63,234 nucleotides of DNA from Desulfotomaculum sp. (GTDB taxonomy: Bacteria; Bacillota; Desulfotomaculia; Desulfotomaculales; Nap2-2B), in the NCBI GenBank assembly GCA_003513005.1, contig DOTD01000055.1, positions 1 through 63,234 on the forward strand, written 5' to 3'. The number at the start of each line of letters is the position of its first letter. Position 1 is the stretch's first letter. Below, in pieces: positions 54,113-63,195 of the stretch. Below the pieces are notes generated by a model that worked only from the letters and a program-made list of their open reading frames with translations, searched no databases and was not told the origin of the DNA. A program made the translations under genes and the position numbers.

Positions 54113-54141
54113 ATAATACTTTATATTTTTATTTGTGTCAA
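54113..54141 (-). promoter_or_regulatory. Consensus promoter of the candidate RNA
   Basis: Minus strand: TTGACA (54141-54136), 17-bp spacer, TATTAT (54118-54113). Transcription would start at about A54106. This is the best vegetative promoter in the window and no protein gene follows it for 900 bases. Confidence 0.8.
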
Positions 54142-54229
54142 TAGGCAATTATAAATATTTTATATTTTTTTAAAATACCGATATATGGAATTTTAATATT
54201 GGTTCCGGTTTAGGTTGGAACAGTTTTCA

Positions 54230-54322
54230 GATAGATATCCATGCCGCTAAAGCAACGCCAGATAAAATGATGAAAATTTATCAACAAAGGAAGGCCGATG
54301 CCTTAACTGTGATTTTGAACCT
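54230..54322 (+). repeat. Copy of dispersed repeat R1
   Basis: ATATCCATGCCGCTAAAGCAACGCC, GATGAAAATTTATCAACAAAGG and GATGCCTTAACTGTGATTTT follow the R1 order; the hairpin is degraded here. It separates the RNA promoter from the small SLH gene. Confidence 0.65.
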
Positions 54323-54438
54323 AAGCACGTTTAGTAGTTGACCCCCCTAAGGAAGATTTTTTCAAAAAAGGGTAGTTATATTGTTCAGTAAAATGAATAA
54401 TTTTAAAAGGGAAAAGTGCATAAGTGGGGGCTTTAAAG

Positions 54439-54900
54439 ATGAAAACATTGGAATTTTTATTAATCATAATACTCGTTGTCGTGATCTGCATTATGGCTGT
54501 GTTTACCCGCTGGCATATTTCGATCGACGAGTGTAAAAATAACAAGACAGTTGCTGAGTCAGTGCCAACGTCCAGCCAGTATGACGATCTGCCTATAACC
54601 AGGATAGAATTTCTGGCAATTCTCAGCAAAAAAATTGGTTTGGAAGAGTACGGTCCCGTTACCTTCACAGACATTAATAAGGATTCCTCCAATGTAAGAT
54701 ACATCTACCCGTTGCTAAAAATGGGCATCATCTCCGGATACACGGATAATACTTTCAGGCCGAATGACATTATCTCTAAAAATGAAGCAGAAATAATTAT
54801 AGCCAGAGCACTTAAGCGTCCTACTCCAACATCGTATTCTAAAGGCCCTTACCTGACCAAAAAGCAGATGGATAATTTGCTTTCGGAGTTGGTTGATTAA
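54439..54900 (+). CDS. Small membrane-anchored SLH protein
   Basis: 153 residues from ATG 54439 behind GTGGGGG. An N-terminal hydrophobic helix (LLIIILVVVICIMAVF, near 7-22) without a clear cleavage site, then about one and a half SLH domains (TRIEFLAILSKKIG; GIISGYTDNTFRPND; NEAEIIIARAL). Three SLH domains are normal for wall binding, so this may be a partial gene or a membrane-side partner of the S-layer. Confidence 0.75.
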   Translation: MKTLEFLLIIILVVVICIMAVFTRWHISIDECKNNKTVAESVPTSSQYDDLPITRIEFLAILSKKIGLEEYGPVTFTDINKDSSNVRYIYPLLKMGIISGYTDNTFRPNDIISKNEAEIIIARALKRPTPTSYSKGPYLTKKQMDNLLSELVD

Positions 54901-54904
54901 TTAG

Positions 54905-55172
54905 TAGGACGGGGCGCCAGCTTAAAGGATGAAAATTCATCATGAAAAATTTATTAATAAAGCGAGGCTAATGCCTTAAGTACGATATTGAGCTTTAATT
55001 CAAAGAACAAGTGAACCCGATGACAAGCGAGGAAGTGTTTGAGACGTGTAAACGCCGAGTTTTGACCGAGTCCGAGAGTGAACGAGTTCGTACAAGTAAA
55101 AGAGGTGAACATGAGCGCGTAGGCAGTTGGCCTTCCTAATACAAGTTGATTTTAAGGATAGGTTGGCGTGGA
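54905..55172 (+). repeat. Long copy of dispersed repeat R1
   Basis: GCGCCAGCTTAAAGGATGAAAATTCAT, AATGCCTTAAGTACGATATT, CGCCGAGTTTTGACCGAG, GAACGAGTTCGTACAAG, GTAGGCAGTTGGCC. It is the plus-strand counterpart of 7722-7990; the 5' hairpin is missing. Confidence 0.75.
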
Positions 55173-55222
55173 GGCCATACACCCCGCTGAATTTGACAAT
55201 GTTAATTTCATAAGAGATCATT

Positions 55223-55250
55223 TAAGTGGGTACCAAGTGATACCCACTTA
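55223..55250. repeat. Perfect 10-bp hairpin
   Basis: TAAGTGGGTA and TACCCACTTA flank CCAAGTGA. No T run follows, so its role is not clear. Confidence 0.4.
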
Positions 55251-55279
55251 TGAACTAAAAAATATTTAACTCATGAAAT

Positions 55280-55312
55280 AATGTGAAGACCTCCTGGTCT
55301 TCACATTATTTT
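55280..55312 (-). terminator. Terminator of the repeat-rich surface protein gene
   Basis: AATGTGAAGACC and GGTCTTCACATT form a perfect 12-bp stem with a 4-nt loop and AT-rich flanks, just past the stop codon. Confidence 0.75.
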
Positions 55313-55943
55313 AGAGCTGGCCCTGGAAGAATATGTTCAGAGTTACGGCGCTGGCGGCGTTGACGGCGCTGTAATAAACCCTGGCATATTTTAAGAATAC
55401 GGATGCTACCAGAGTAGTCAAAGAGTTTTGGTTAATGGTCACCGGTCCGTCCTCGTCCAGCCAGTTTGTGGCGTCCGGGCTGATTTGGAGTTTGACCAGA
55501 GCCTGCGCGTCCGGCGCCAGTGAGTTATTTACTACCCCGAAAGTATAACTGCTTAATCCCAGCACGTTAAATGTCGTATCCGGACTGCCTGCGGTATTGG
55601 TTATGTTAGCCCTGACTTCCGACACATCGGTGGTACCTAAGGTAGTAATCAGACCCGAAGTTGTAATCAACAGGCCGTTTACCGGCGGCGTGATAGCCAG
55701 GCCGGTGCTGGTAATGCTCAGGCCGTCGGTTGGCGGAGTGATGGAAAGACCGCCGCTGGGCGGCGTGATAGCCAGGCCGGTACTGGTAATGCTTAAACCG
55801 TTGGTTGGCGGCGTGATAGCCAATCCAGTCGAAGTTATGCCCAGGTTGCCTGTCGAGTCGGTGTTAAAAGCTACGTCATTTCCGCCGAAGACTTTTGTTC
55901 TCAACTGGTCAGGGGTGTCTTGAAATACTTTATAGTTTGGCAA
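55311..55943 (-). CDS. Repeat-rich protein with DUF6385-like C-terminal domain
   Basis: 210 residues from TTG 55943 behind GGAGG. After a short head (NYKVFQDTPDQLRTKVFGG) there are five to six imperfect repeats of the form GLxITSTGLAITPP (about 33-100), rich in Thr and Ser and so possible glycosylation targets. The C-terminal domain (about 110-210; YTFGVVNNS, VKLQISPDATNW, YARVYYSAVN) resembles the end of the protein at 62359. No signal peptide; spore-coat or surface deposition by the mother cell is possible. The domain name is from memory of similar Peptococcaceae proteins. Confidence 0.65.
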   Translation of the reverse strand: MPNYKVFQDTPDQLRTKVFGGNDVAFNTDSTGNLGITSTGLAITPPTNGLSITSTGLAITPPSGGLSITPPTDGLSITSTGLAITPPVNGLLITTSGLITTLGTTDVSEVRANITNTAGSPDTTFNVLGLSSYTFGVVNNSLAPDAQALVKLQISPDATNWLDEDGPVTINQNSLTTLVASVFLKYARVYYSAVNAASAVTLNIFFQGQL

Positions 55944-56084
55944 CTAAAATCAACCTCCATAATACTTGTTAATATGCCATTAATTAGATCTCCAATAATA
56001 TATAATATTTTGCTTCATGTGGAATGTTCGTTTTTGTCGGCATATATTGTAAAAAAATAATTCCAAGAGGTATCTGGTAAACTA

Positions 56085-58058
56085 ATGGATTCAAGAGTCA
56101 GCTTGTGTATGATTGTCAAGAATGAGGCGCAGAACATTAAAAGGTGCCTTGACAGCGCAGCCGGCGCTGTCGACGAAATAATTGTTATCGATACGGGTTC
56201 CACTGACAATACCGGTCAGATAGCTGCTGAATACGGCGCGCTGGTCCAATCGTTTCTCTGGAACGAAAACTTCAGCGACGCCCGCAACGCTTCCCTTGAT
56301 TTGGCTACCGGAAACTGGGTCCTATTTCTGGATGCGGATGAGGAATTAACGCAAAGCAGCAGAGAAGCGCTGAGGAGAGTTATTGACGACAACGCTGTGG
56401 AAGGTTATTTTGTCAAAATAATCAATTACCTTGGCAACGACGGGTGGAGCGAAAGCTGTCCGGACCTGGTTTTTCGCCTCTTTCGAAACAGGCGGGATTA
56501 CAGGTTCCGCGGGGCGATTCACGAGCAGATTGCCGGTGTAATCCTGGAAAAAAATAATCAGGCGTCCTACCGGATAGCTGAGGAAATTGAAATAATCCAT
56601 TACGGTTATTTAGACAAGCAGATCGGAGAAAAAGATAAGAAGAACAGGAACATTAATATTATTCAAAAAGAACTGCTGCAAGATCCTGAAAACCGGCTGC
56701 TAAGGTATCATTACGGAGTAGAGCTTTTCCGCGCCGAAAAATACGAGGAAGCGGCCGTAGAACTGATCCAGGCCGCAAACGGCATCGATCCAAACACAAT
56801 ATATTTGCCCAAGCTGTTCCGTTATATCGTCATGTCCTGCCAATCAGCCAAACAGCCGGAAAAAGCGCTCGACACCGCCCTGCTCGGCCTTCGGTTTTTC
56901 CCCGATTATGCGGATCTGTATTATTACGCCGGGCTGCTGTTTCTGGAATTGAAACAGTATAATAAAGCCCGTGAATTTTTCCAAAACGCCGTTTCAATGC
57001 CGGCGCAGCCTTCCCTTTACGCTTCCTTTGGCGGCGTGAGAGGATTCAGGTCATATTACCACCTGGGTCAAATCGCGGAAACTTTTTTAGACTACGAGGA
57101 TGCGCTAAAGAACTATATTTCAAGTCTGCGGGACAACCCGAATTTTACTCCCGCCCTGGAAAGTATGGTAAAAATACTTAAACCCCGTGAAAATCCTGAA
57201 TACACGAAAGAAAGTCTGGAAAAAGTATTTGAATTCTGCACACCTGAGGCTAATCAAATCATGGGGGGAATATACTTCCGGCACGGGGCTTATCAACTGG
57301 CCCTGGAATATTTTGAAAGCGCCGCGGCAAACGGCGCTTCTTCCCCTGAAATACAATTATGTAAAGCCATCTGCCTAATCCAGGAACGAAGGCGCCTGGA
57401 AGCGTTAAGAACCATTAATAAGTTTAGCCGGGAGAGCCACCTTTATCCACTGGCAAAGATAAATGAATTATTATGTTTCTGGCTGCAGGACAAAAAGAAG
57501 AAAGTGCGCTCTCTTTTTGCAGAACTGCAGGCTCTAGGCCTGGTCGCGGATACAGAAAAGGTACTGAGTCTTTTTTTAGCCATCCCCGGCAAACAGAAAA
57601 AACATTGTGCAGTTACCCTGGGACAGGATGGGATGTCCCTCTTGCTGGACGTAATAACCAGACTGCTCGATATGGAAGAGATTAATAAGGTTGAACAGCT
57701 TCTGTCCGAGATTAGCGCAGAAAACCTGGCAGAGTACAGTTTGGCAATCGCCCGGCGCCTTTATGACTTCGGTTATAAGGAAATGGCGGAGGCGCTTTTA
57801 AGGGAGCATATCTCCGGGAACCAGAACGCGGAGCCGCATTTCCTCCTTGCGGAGATCTGTCAGGAGGCCGGGAAAAACATTGAGGCCGAACAGTATTATC
57901 GCCGTGCGCTGGAACTGGACCCGGACGTGCCGCAGTATTATATCAGGCTGCTGAATCTATATGAAAGCTCCCGTAAAAGAATCTTGCAGGAAGCTATGGC
58001 CAAATACCCCGGCGCCGATATTTTTAAGAAGCTATCCGGGGAGGCGCCGGCAGATTGA
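56085..58058 (+). CDS. Family-2 glycosyltransferase with TPR domain (GT-A)
   Basis: 657 residues. The N-terminal GT2 domain has SLCMIVKNEAQNIKRCL, VIDTGSTDNT and the metal-binding LDADEEL (near 86). From about 210 on, TPR-like helical repeats (YHYGVELFRAEKYEEAAVE, YYYAGLLFLELKQYNKARE) run to the end. GT2-TPR enzymes of this kind glycosylate Ser/Thr or Cys of peptides or surface proteins in the cytoplasm. AAGAGG precedes the ATG. Its stop overlaps the next start (TGATG). Confidence 0.9.
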   Translation: MDSRVSLCMIVKNEAQNIKRCLDSAAGAVDEIIVIDTGSTDNTGQIAAEYGALVQSFLWNENFSDARNASLDLATGNWVLFLDADEELTQSSREALRRVIDDNAVEGYFVKIINYLGNDGWSESCPDLVFRLFRNRRDYRFRGAIHEQIAGVILEKNNQASYRIAEEIEIIHYGYLDKQIGEKDKKNRNINIIQKELLQDPENRLLRYHYGVELFRAEKYEEAAVELIQAANGIDPNTIYLPKLFRYIVMSCQSAKQPEKALDTALLGLRFFPDYADLYYYAGLLFLELKQYNKAREFFQNAVSMPAQPSLYASFGGVRGFRSYYHLGQIAETFLDYEDALKNYISSLRDNPNFTPALESMVKILKPRENPEYTKESLEKVFEFCTPEANQIMGGIYFRHGAYQLALEYFESAAANGASSPEIQLCKAICLIQERRRLEALRTINKFSRESHLYPLAKINELLCFWLQDKKKKVRSLFAELQALGLVADTEKVLSLFLAIPGKQKKHCAVTLGQDGMSLLLDVITRLLDMEEINKVEQLLSEISAENLAEYSLAIARRLYDFGYKEMAEALLREHISGNQNAEPHFLLAEICQEAGKNIEAEQYYRRALELDPDVPQYYIRLLNLYESSRKRILQEAMAKYPGADIFKKLSGEAPAD

Positions 58059-59818
58059 TGAATGAAACCATAACCCTGGCGATGATCGTAAAAAACGAAG
58101 CGGGAAATTTGGAGAACTGCCTTATCAGTGTCAGGGGACAAGTGGACGAGATTGTCATCGTGGATACGGGCTCCACGGACGGCGCCATGGAAATAGCCCG
58201 TAAGTATACCGATAAAGTCTACAGCTTTTTCTGGCGGGAGGACTTCAGCGCCGCCCGCAACTTTGCTGTTGAAAAGGCGAGTGGTGACTGGATATTTTAC
58301 CTTGACGCCGACGAGGAATTGGTCCCCGGCAGCGGTGATTTAAAATGCCTGGCTGCCCGGGATTTATGCCCGGAGGCTTATCTTTTGCCCATAAACAACC
58401 CTATTGACGGCGTTACAGGTGAATACAACCGTTTTTTTGTGCTCCGCCTCTTTAAAAACAATGGGCGTTACAGGTTTAAAGGCATAATTCACGAGCAGGT
58501 CGCGGTCCCGGAGAACGGTGTGGTCGAAATAGCTGAGGGGCCGGTTATCAATCACAGGAAGCTGCCGGCAGGAAACCGCAACCGTAAAAGAGGACGCAAC
58601 CTGTCTCTTTTGATTAAAGCATCTTCCGCCGATCCCCGGAATCGCTTTCTTCAATACTACCTCGGCGTAGAGTGGCTGATGCTGGGCAAGCCGGAGCGTG
58701 CGCTGCAGTTCCTGCAGCAGGCTTACCGGAACCTTACGGACGAAAACCTTCTCTTTCGCGGTCCTGCTTTACGCTACTTGATCATCTGCCTGAATGCTTT
58801 AGGCAGGTTGGATGAAGCTATTTGTCTCTGCCTAGAAGCAGACTTGAAATATCCTGAATATACCGATATTTATTACCTGGGCGGAATTCTGTTCGAAGAA
58901 AAGCAGGAATATCAGCTGGCCATAAAATGGCTCAGCCAGGCAGTCAAATGCGGCACACCGCCCCCCCTTTACAGCCACCAGAACGGGTCGGAAAGTTTTT
59001 TGGCCTTCTACCACCTGGGTTACTGTCATGAAATGATCGGCCAGACTGATGCGGCCTGCGGCTATTACCTGCAGACCCTAACCGCAAACCCAAAATATAT
59101 TTACCCTGTTTACAACCTCTTTCTGATTATCCTGGCTAAATCCGGTCCCTTAAGGGCGCTTGAATATTTTAAAGAAAAAGGTTGCTTAAACAATATAGAG
59201 ATTGCTTTTACCGCCGCCGGGTTGTTCTTTAAATCGGGGTATCCGGATCTGGCCCGCCTTTGCCTGGAGGAAAACGGTACGGATCGGAACAAGGACGAGA
59301 AATTCCGGTTTTACCTGGGAAAGTACAGTATTTTTTCGGGAAATCCGGGCCAGGGGATAGAATTCTTAAAACAAATATCAGCGGAAAGCGAGTTTTTCGT
59401 CAGGTCGCAAATTTACCAGGCGATCGCCCTGCTGCTGCAGGAGCGCTACTCTGAGAGCAAAAGTAAGGCCCTTGCCCTGTGGAAAAACCGCCTGGCGAGG
59501 CGTGAGGCCAGAATCCTGCTGGGCTTAACCCGGCAAATGCAAAAGAAGGGGATACTAGATAATTGTCCTGCTAGAATAGGAGAAGACGACATGTTGGGCG
59601 CGGTCCGGGAAATCCTTGAAGAGTGCGGCCGCTGCCTGCCGGACGGCCGGGTTTCGGCCGGCTTTGATTCAATCGGGCTGATCGAGGAGCTGGAATCGAT
59701 TACTAAAAATTTTTCACACAAAGGCTGGCTGACATTATATGAATATTACCGGGACAAAACCTGCGCCTGGCGTGACTTTGTTAATTACAAGTTCGGACTT
59801 GGGGGCGGCAGGTCATGA
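58058..59818 (+). CDS. Family-2 glycosyltransferase with TPR domain
   Basis: 586 residues from ATG 58058 (GGGGAGG about 13 bases upstream); a TTG at 58055 is less likely. It has the same layout as the gene before: LAMIVKNEAGNLENCL, VDTGSTDGAM, YLDADEELV (near 88), FKGIIHEQVA, then TPR repeats from about 190. It overlaps the next gene by ATGA. The similarity of the three genes suggests tandem duplication. Confidence 0.9.
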   Translation: MNETITLAMIVKNEAGNLENCLISVRGQVDEIVIVDTGSTDGAMEIARKYTDKVYSFFWREDFSAARNFAVEKASGDWIFYLDADEELVPGSGDLKCLAARDLCPEAYLLPINNPIDGVTGEYNRFFVLRLFKNNGRYRFKGIIHEQVAVPENGVVEIAEGPVINHRKLPAGNRNRKRGRNLSLLIKASSADPRNRFLQYYLGVEWLMLGKPERALQFLQQAYRNLTDENLLFRGPALRYLIICLNALGRLDEAICLCLEADLKYPEYTDIYYLGGILFEEKQEYQLAIKWLSQAVKCGTPPPLYSHQNGSESFLAFYHLGYCHEMIGQTDAACGYYLQTLTANPKYIYPVYNLFLIILAKSGPLRALEYFKEKGCLNNIEIAFTAAGLFFKSGYPDLARLCLEENGTDRNKDEKFRFYLGKYSIFSGNPGQGIEFLKQISAESEFFVRSQIYQAIALLLQERYSESKSKALALWKNRLARREARILLGLTRQMQKKGILDNCPARIGEDDMLGAVREILEECGRCLPDGRVSAGFDSIGLIEELESITKNFSHKGWLTLYEYYRDKTCAWRDFVNYKFGLGGGRS

Positions 59819-62349
59819 ATAAGGAAACTGTCAGCCTGTGCCTGATCGCGAAAGACGAAGAGGAGTTCGTCCAATCCTGTATTAACAGCGTCAAGCATCT
59901 GGTTGACGAAATAGTTGTAGTAGACACGGGTTCCCTGGATAAAACGGCAAAGCTGGCGGTAGAGGCGGGTGCGCAAGTATACAGTTTTGGTTGGACCGGC
60001 GATTTTGCCCGGGCCAGGAATTTTGCCCTGGAACAGGCTTCTTCCGGCTGGATCCTGGTTCTTGACGCTGATGAAATTCTAAAGCCTGTAAGCGCCGGGG
60101 AATTTTACCGCCTGCTTCAGGCCGCCGATGTCGAGGGATACTTCCTGCGCGTGGAGAGTTTCCTGGGCACAGGCTGGGAGACAGCAACGGACCAGGTGGT
60201 CAGGCTGTTCAGGAACAAGCCGGCTTACAAGTTTGCCGGAGCCATCCATGAACAGGTGGCGCCTTCCATTTTAAGCGCCAACGGCGGAAAGGGGCTGGCG
60301 GCTGCGCCGCTGGTGATCAATCATTATGGCTATTTAAAAGCTCAGGTTATAAAAAAGAATAAATTTTACCGGAACACATCAATTATCAACAGGGAACTGG
60401 AGAGCAACCCCGCCGACCCGTTCCTGCTGTATTGCCTGGCAGTGGAACACTACCAGCGGGGAGATTTTACCGGGGGCCTTGATTGCCTGGAAAAAGCTCT
60501 TGTCCTTCTGCAGGGAACAGAGGGTTATTTTGAGGACGTACTCCTTAATCTCGCTTTGGGCTTATTAAAGACCGGCAGCATGGAAAGATTAATTGATTTT
60601 ACAACCAAATCACTGCAGATGTTTCCGGAGCACCGTGATCTGATTTTGCTCAGGGGTCTGGGATATCTCAGCCGGGGGAAACATCTTGAAGCCATGAAAG
60701 ATTTAAACAAGTCTTCTCAAGCGTCAGACGCCGGGTTACTTCATGGATTCGGCCCGCGCAAGTTGAGAAAGAAAAAGAACCTGCCGGTGAAGCTGCGCGT
60801 CCTGACAGCAAGCCCCGTCCGGCAAAAAGAAGCTGTTTTAAGGGAATTTTTGGAGTCGCTGCAGTTGCTGGATACCTCTGGACTGGAGTTGGATTTCGCT
60901 TTTATTGACGACAATAACCGGCATAACCTGCTCGGCGCCTTTTCTAAGAAGATGAAAAACGTCCGGATTATCCCGGGGGTAACTGCGGATAACTATCTTT
61001 GCGATGAAACTACCCATCACTGGCAGGAGAATTTGATCTGGAAGGTAGCGGGTTATAAGGACAAGTTCATCAGGATGGCGCTGGAAGGGGATTATGATTA
61101 TCTTTTTTTGGTGGATTCAGACCTTTTTCTGCATCCCAAAACACTCAGCCACCTTGTCTCCCTGGGAAAGGATATAGTAGCGGAGGTTTTTTGGACCAAA
61201 TGGGAACCGTACCTGGCGCCTTTGCCGCAGGTGTGGGTTTCTGACAGCTACCAGCTGTATCATACCCGCAGGGGGGAGGTATTAAGCGAGGAGGAACTGA
61301 ATAAAAGGATCGCCGAATTCTTAAAGCTGCTCTCCAATCCGGGAACCTACAAGGTTGGGGGACTGGGAGCATGTACCCTAATCAGCCGGAAGGCGCTGTC
61401 CGCAGGGTTGTGTTTTAAGGAAATATACAACCTGGGCTTTAGCGGCGAGGACCGGCACTTTTGCATTCGGGCCGCTGCGTTGGGGTTGGAACTCTATGCG
61501 GACACTCATTACTCCCCCTTTCACATTTACCGGGAATCCGACCTCAAGGCTCTTCAAGAATATAAAGAGAAAATCTTTAAAAGCGACGGCGGGAGTACTC
61601 AAAAGAAACGCGGCGCGGCTTCGGCTCCGGGGCAGCGCCGGAAAAAAGAAAGAGCGCCGAAGATTACACTGGCTATGCTGGTCAGGAATGAGGCTGGCAG
61701 GTACCTGGAAAGAGTTCTTGAAAACGCCTCCCGGTATGTTGACAACGCTGTCATCCTGGACGACGCCAGCGAGGACAGCACTGTGGAAGTGTGCAAAAAG
61801 GTTCTGAAAGGAGTCCCATTGACCCTGGTCTCAAATAAGAAACCAGGTTTTGAGAATGAAATTGTTTTACGGAAGCAGCTTTGGGAAATAACAGTTGGGA
61901 CAAAACCGGACTGGATCTTGATTTTAGACGCGGATGAAATTTTTGAGGACAGCGCGCCCGCGGCCATACGGTCGCTGGCCGCAAAGCCGGGGATATACCA
62001 TTACTCCTTCCGGTTGTACGACATGTGGGATGAAAATTTATACAGGTCGGATCAGTATTGGAATTCCCATAACTTTTACCGCCCGTTTATGGTGAGATTC
62101 ACACCCGGATTTAATTACCAGTGGAAAGAGACCCCCCAGCACTGCGGGCGTTTTCCTGTGAATATTACCGGGCTTGGAGGGGACTCAAGCCAACTGCGGG
62201 TCAAACACTTGGGCTGGATGAAGCCGGAGGATCGCCTGGCTAAGTACTGCCGCTATAAAAAGCTGGATCCTTATGGGAAGTACGGCGTCATGGAACAGTA
62301 CTTATCCATTCTGGATCCCAGGCCGGGGTTGGCGCCCTGGGTTGAGTAA
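59815..62349 (+). CDS. Three-module glycosyltransferase fusion
   Basis: 844 residues with three transferase-like modules. Module 1 (1-230) is a GT2 domain like the neighbours (SLCLIAKDEEEFVQSCI, VDTGSLDKT, LDADEIL), followed by TPR helices (230-315). Module 2 (about 325-580) is a different GT-A fold: VLTASPVRQK, FIDDNN, then LVDSDLFLHP, the DxD motif near 443. Module 3 (about 615-844) is a further GT2 domain (LAMLVRNEAGRYL, LDDASEDST, LDADEIFED). A single chain could add successive sugars. The N-terminus overlaps the preceding gene by 4 bases. Confidence 0.88.
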   Translation: MNKETVSLCLIAKDEEEFVQSCINSVKHLVDEIVVVDTGSLDKTAKLAVEAGAQVYSFGWTGDFARARNFALEQASSGWILVLDADEILKPVSAGEFYRLLQAADVEGYFLRVESFLGTGWETATDQVVRLFRNKPAYKFAGAIHEQVAPSILSANGGKGLAAAPLVINHYGYLKAQVIKKNKFYRNTSIINRELESNPADPFLLYCLAVEHYQRGDFTGGLDCLEKALVLLQGTEGYFEDVLLNLALGLLKTGSMERLIDFTTKSLQMFPEHRDLILLRGLGYLSRGKHLEAMKDLNKSSQASDAGLLHGFGPRKLRKKKNLPVKLRVLTASPVRQKEAVLREFLESLQLLDTSGLELDFAFIDDNNRHNLLGAFSKKMKNVRIIPGVTADNYLCDETTHHWQENLIWKVAGYKDKFIRMALEGDYDYLFLVDSDLFLHPKTLSHLVSLGKDIVAEVFWTKWEPYLAPLPQVWVSDSYQLYHTRRGEVLSEEELNKRIAEFLKLLSNPGTYKVGGLGACTLISRKALSAGLCFKEIYNLGFSGEDRHFCIRAAALGLELYADTHYSPFHIYRESDLKALQEYKEKIFKSDGGSTQKKRGAASAPGQRRKKERAPKITLAMLVRNEAGRYLERVLENASRYVDNAVILDDASEDSTVEVCKKVLKGVPLTLVSNKKPGFENEIVLRKQLWEITVGTKPDWILILDADEIFEDSAPAAIRSLAAKPGIYHYSFRLYDMWDENLYRSDQYWNSHNFYRPFMVRFTPGFNYQWKETPQHCGRFPVNITGLGGDSSQLRVKHLGWMKPEDRLAKYCRYKKLDPYGKYGVMEQYLSILDPRPGLAPWVE

Positions 62350-62358
62350 TTAGGAAAT

Positions 62359-63195
62359 TTAGCTGCCCTGGCCCTGGAACCAGATGTCAATAATCGAAGG
62401 CTGGCCTAAATTTGTTGATTTATAATCCACTCTGGCAAACTCTGTAAAAACCTGCGGCACAAGAACGGCGCTTTGACCGGGCGCAATATTCTTTAAAGAA
62501 TCTACCAGGAAGACGCTGCCGTCCGGGCTGACTTTCAATTCAACAGTTACATCGTTTGCTCCGTTATTACTTACAAAGAAACTGACCATGTTTAGGCCGG
62601 ATGTATTATAAAGAGCGGAAAACTGTATCTCGTCTGTTGTGGCAAGATTTCTTTCGGCATCGCTCACAAAAGAATACGTCGCAGGCTGGAATTCAACCGT
62701 CAGCAACGGCTGGATCCGTAGGGAAGTACTTATATTTTCGCTGCTGGCAAAAACTACGGGAGGATCAGTTGAAACCAGCGCCAGACCGTAATTGGCAAGT
62801 GCTCCGCTATGCCAGTCTTTGACCAGAGCTGTAATATCCCAACTGATAAAGGTCCCCGCCTGGTTTGTAACGACAGCTTCGGCAACCGGATTATCTTCAT
62901 ACAAGGGCTGGTTGCCATAGGTAATTTCATTTTCCAGCCAGGGCTGCAGCACCGGGTAGGCGCCAATCACCTTGCTGACCGATAGCTGAGAAGCGTTTAA
63001 CAGGTAAAGATTCATCAAAGCTTGGGTGATCTTAGTTTCTAACGGCAGGTGGGATATGTCAAACATAATAAATGTTTGGTAAAAGTTTATTACAGTCGCG
63101 CCTACGTTCAATTCTGTACTTTCCCCAAAGTTAATGTCCCACTTGAGTCTGCTGACATAAGCATTTTGGGCAGCCAGAGAATTTAGAAGACTCAT
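62359..63195 (-). CDS. DNRLRE-type / DUF6385-like surface protein
   Basis: 278 residues from ATG 63195, with AAAGGATG 6 bases upstream (the upstream ATG at 63204 is part of this ribosome site). The N-terminal domain (about 10-185) has YQTFIMFDISHLP, ALMNLYLLNAS, WDITALVKDWHSG and NYGLALVS, a beta-sandwich of the DNRLRE/CBM96 kind. The C-terminal domain (about 190-278) has FSALYNTSGLNMVSFFVSNN, VELKVSPDGS and ARVDYKS, like the end of the 55311 protein. It converges on the glycosyltransferase operon with 9 bases between stops. A likely target of the glycosyltransferases. No signal peptide. Confidence 0.7.
   Translation of the reverse strand: MSLLNSLAAQNAYVSRLKWDINFGESTELNVGATVINFYQTFIMFDISHLPLETKITQALMNLYLLNASQLSVSKVIGAYPVLQPWLENEITYGNQPLYEDNPVAEAVVTNQAGTFISWDITALVKDWHSGALANYGLALVSTDPPVVFASSENISTSLRIQPLLTVEFQPATYSFVSDAERNLATTDEIQFSALYNTSGLNMVSFFVSNNGANDVTVELKVSPDGSVFLVDSLKNIAPGQSAVLVPQVFTEFARVDYKSTNLGQPSIIDIWFQGQGS

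Noticed and set aside
55600..55860. Regular repeats resembling a CRISPR array
   Set aside because: The repeats are coding, in frame, unevenly spaced and lack unique spacers; no cas gene is nearby.
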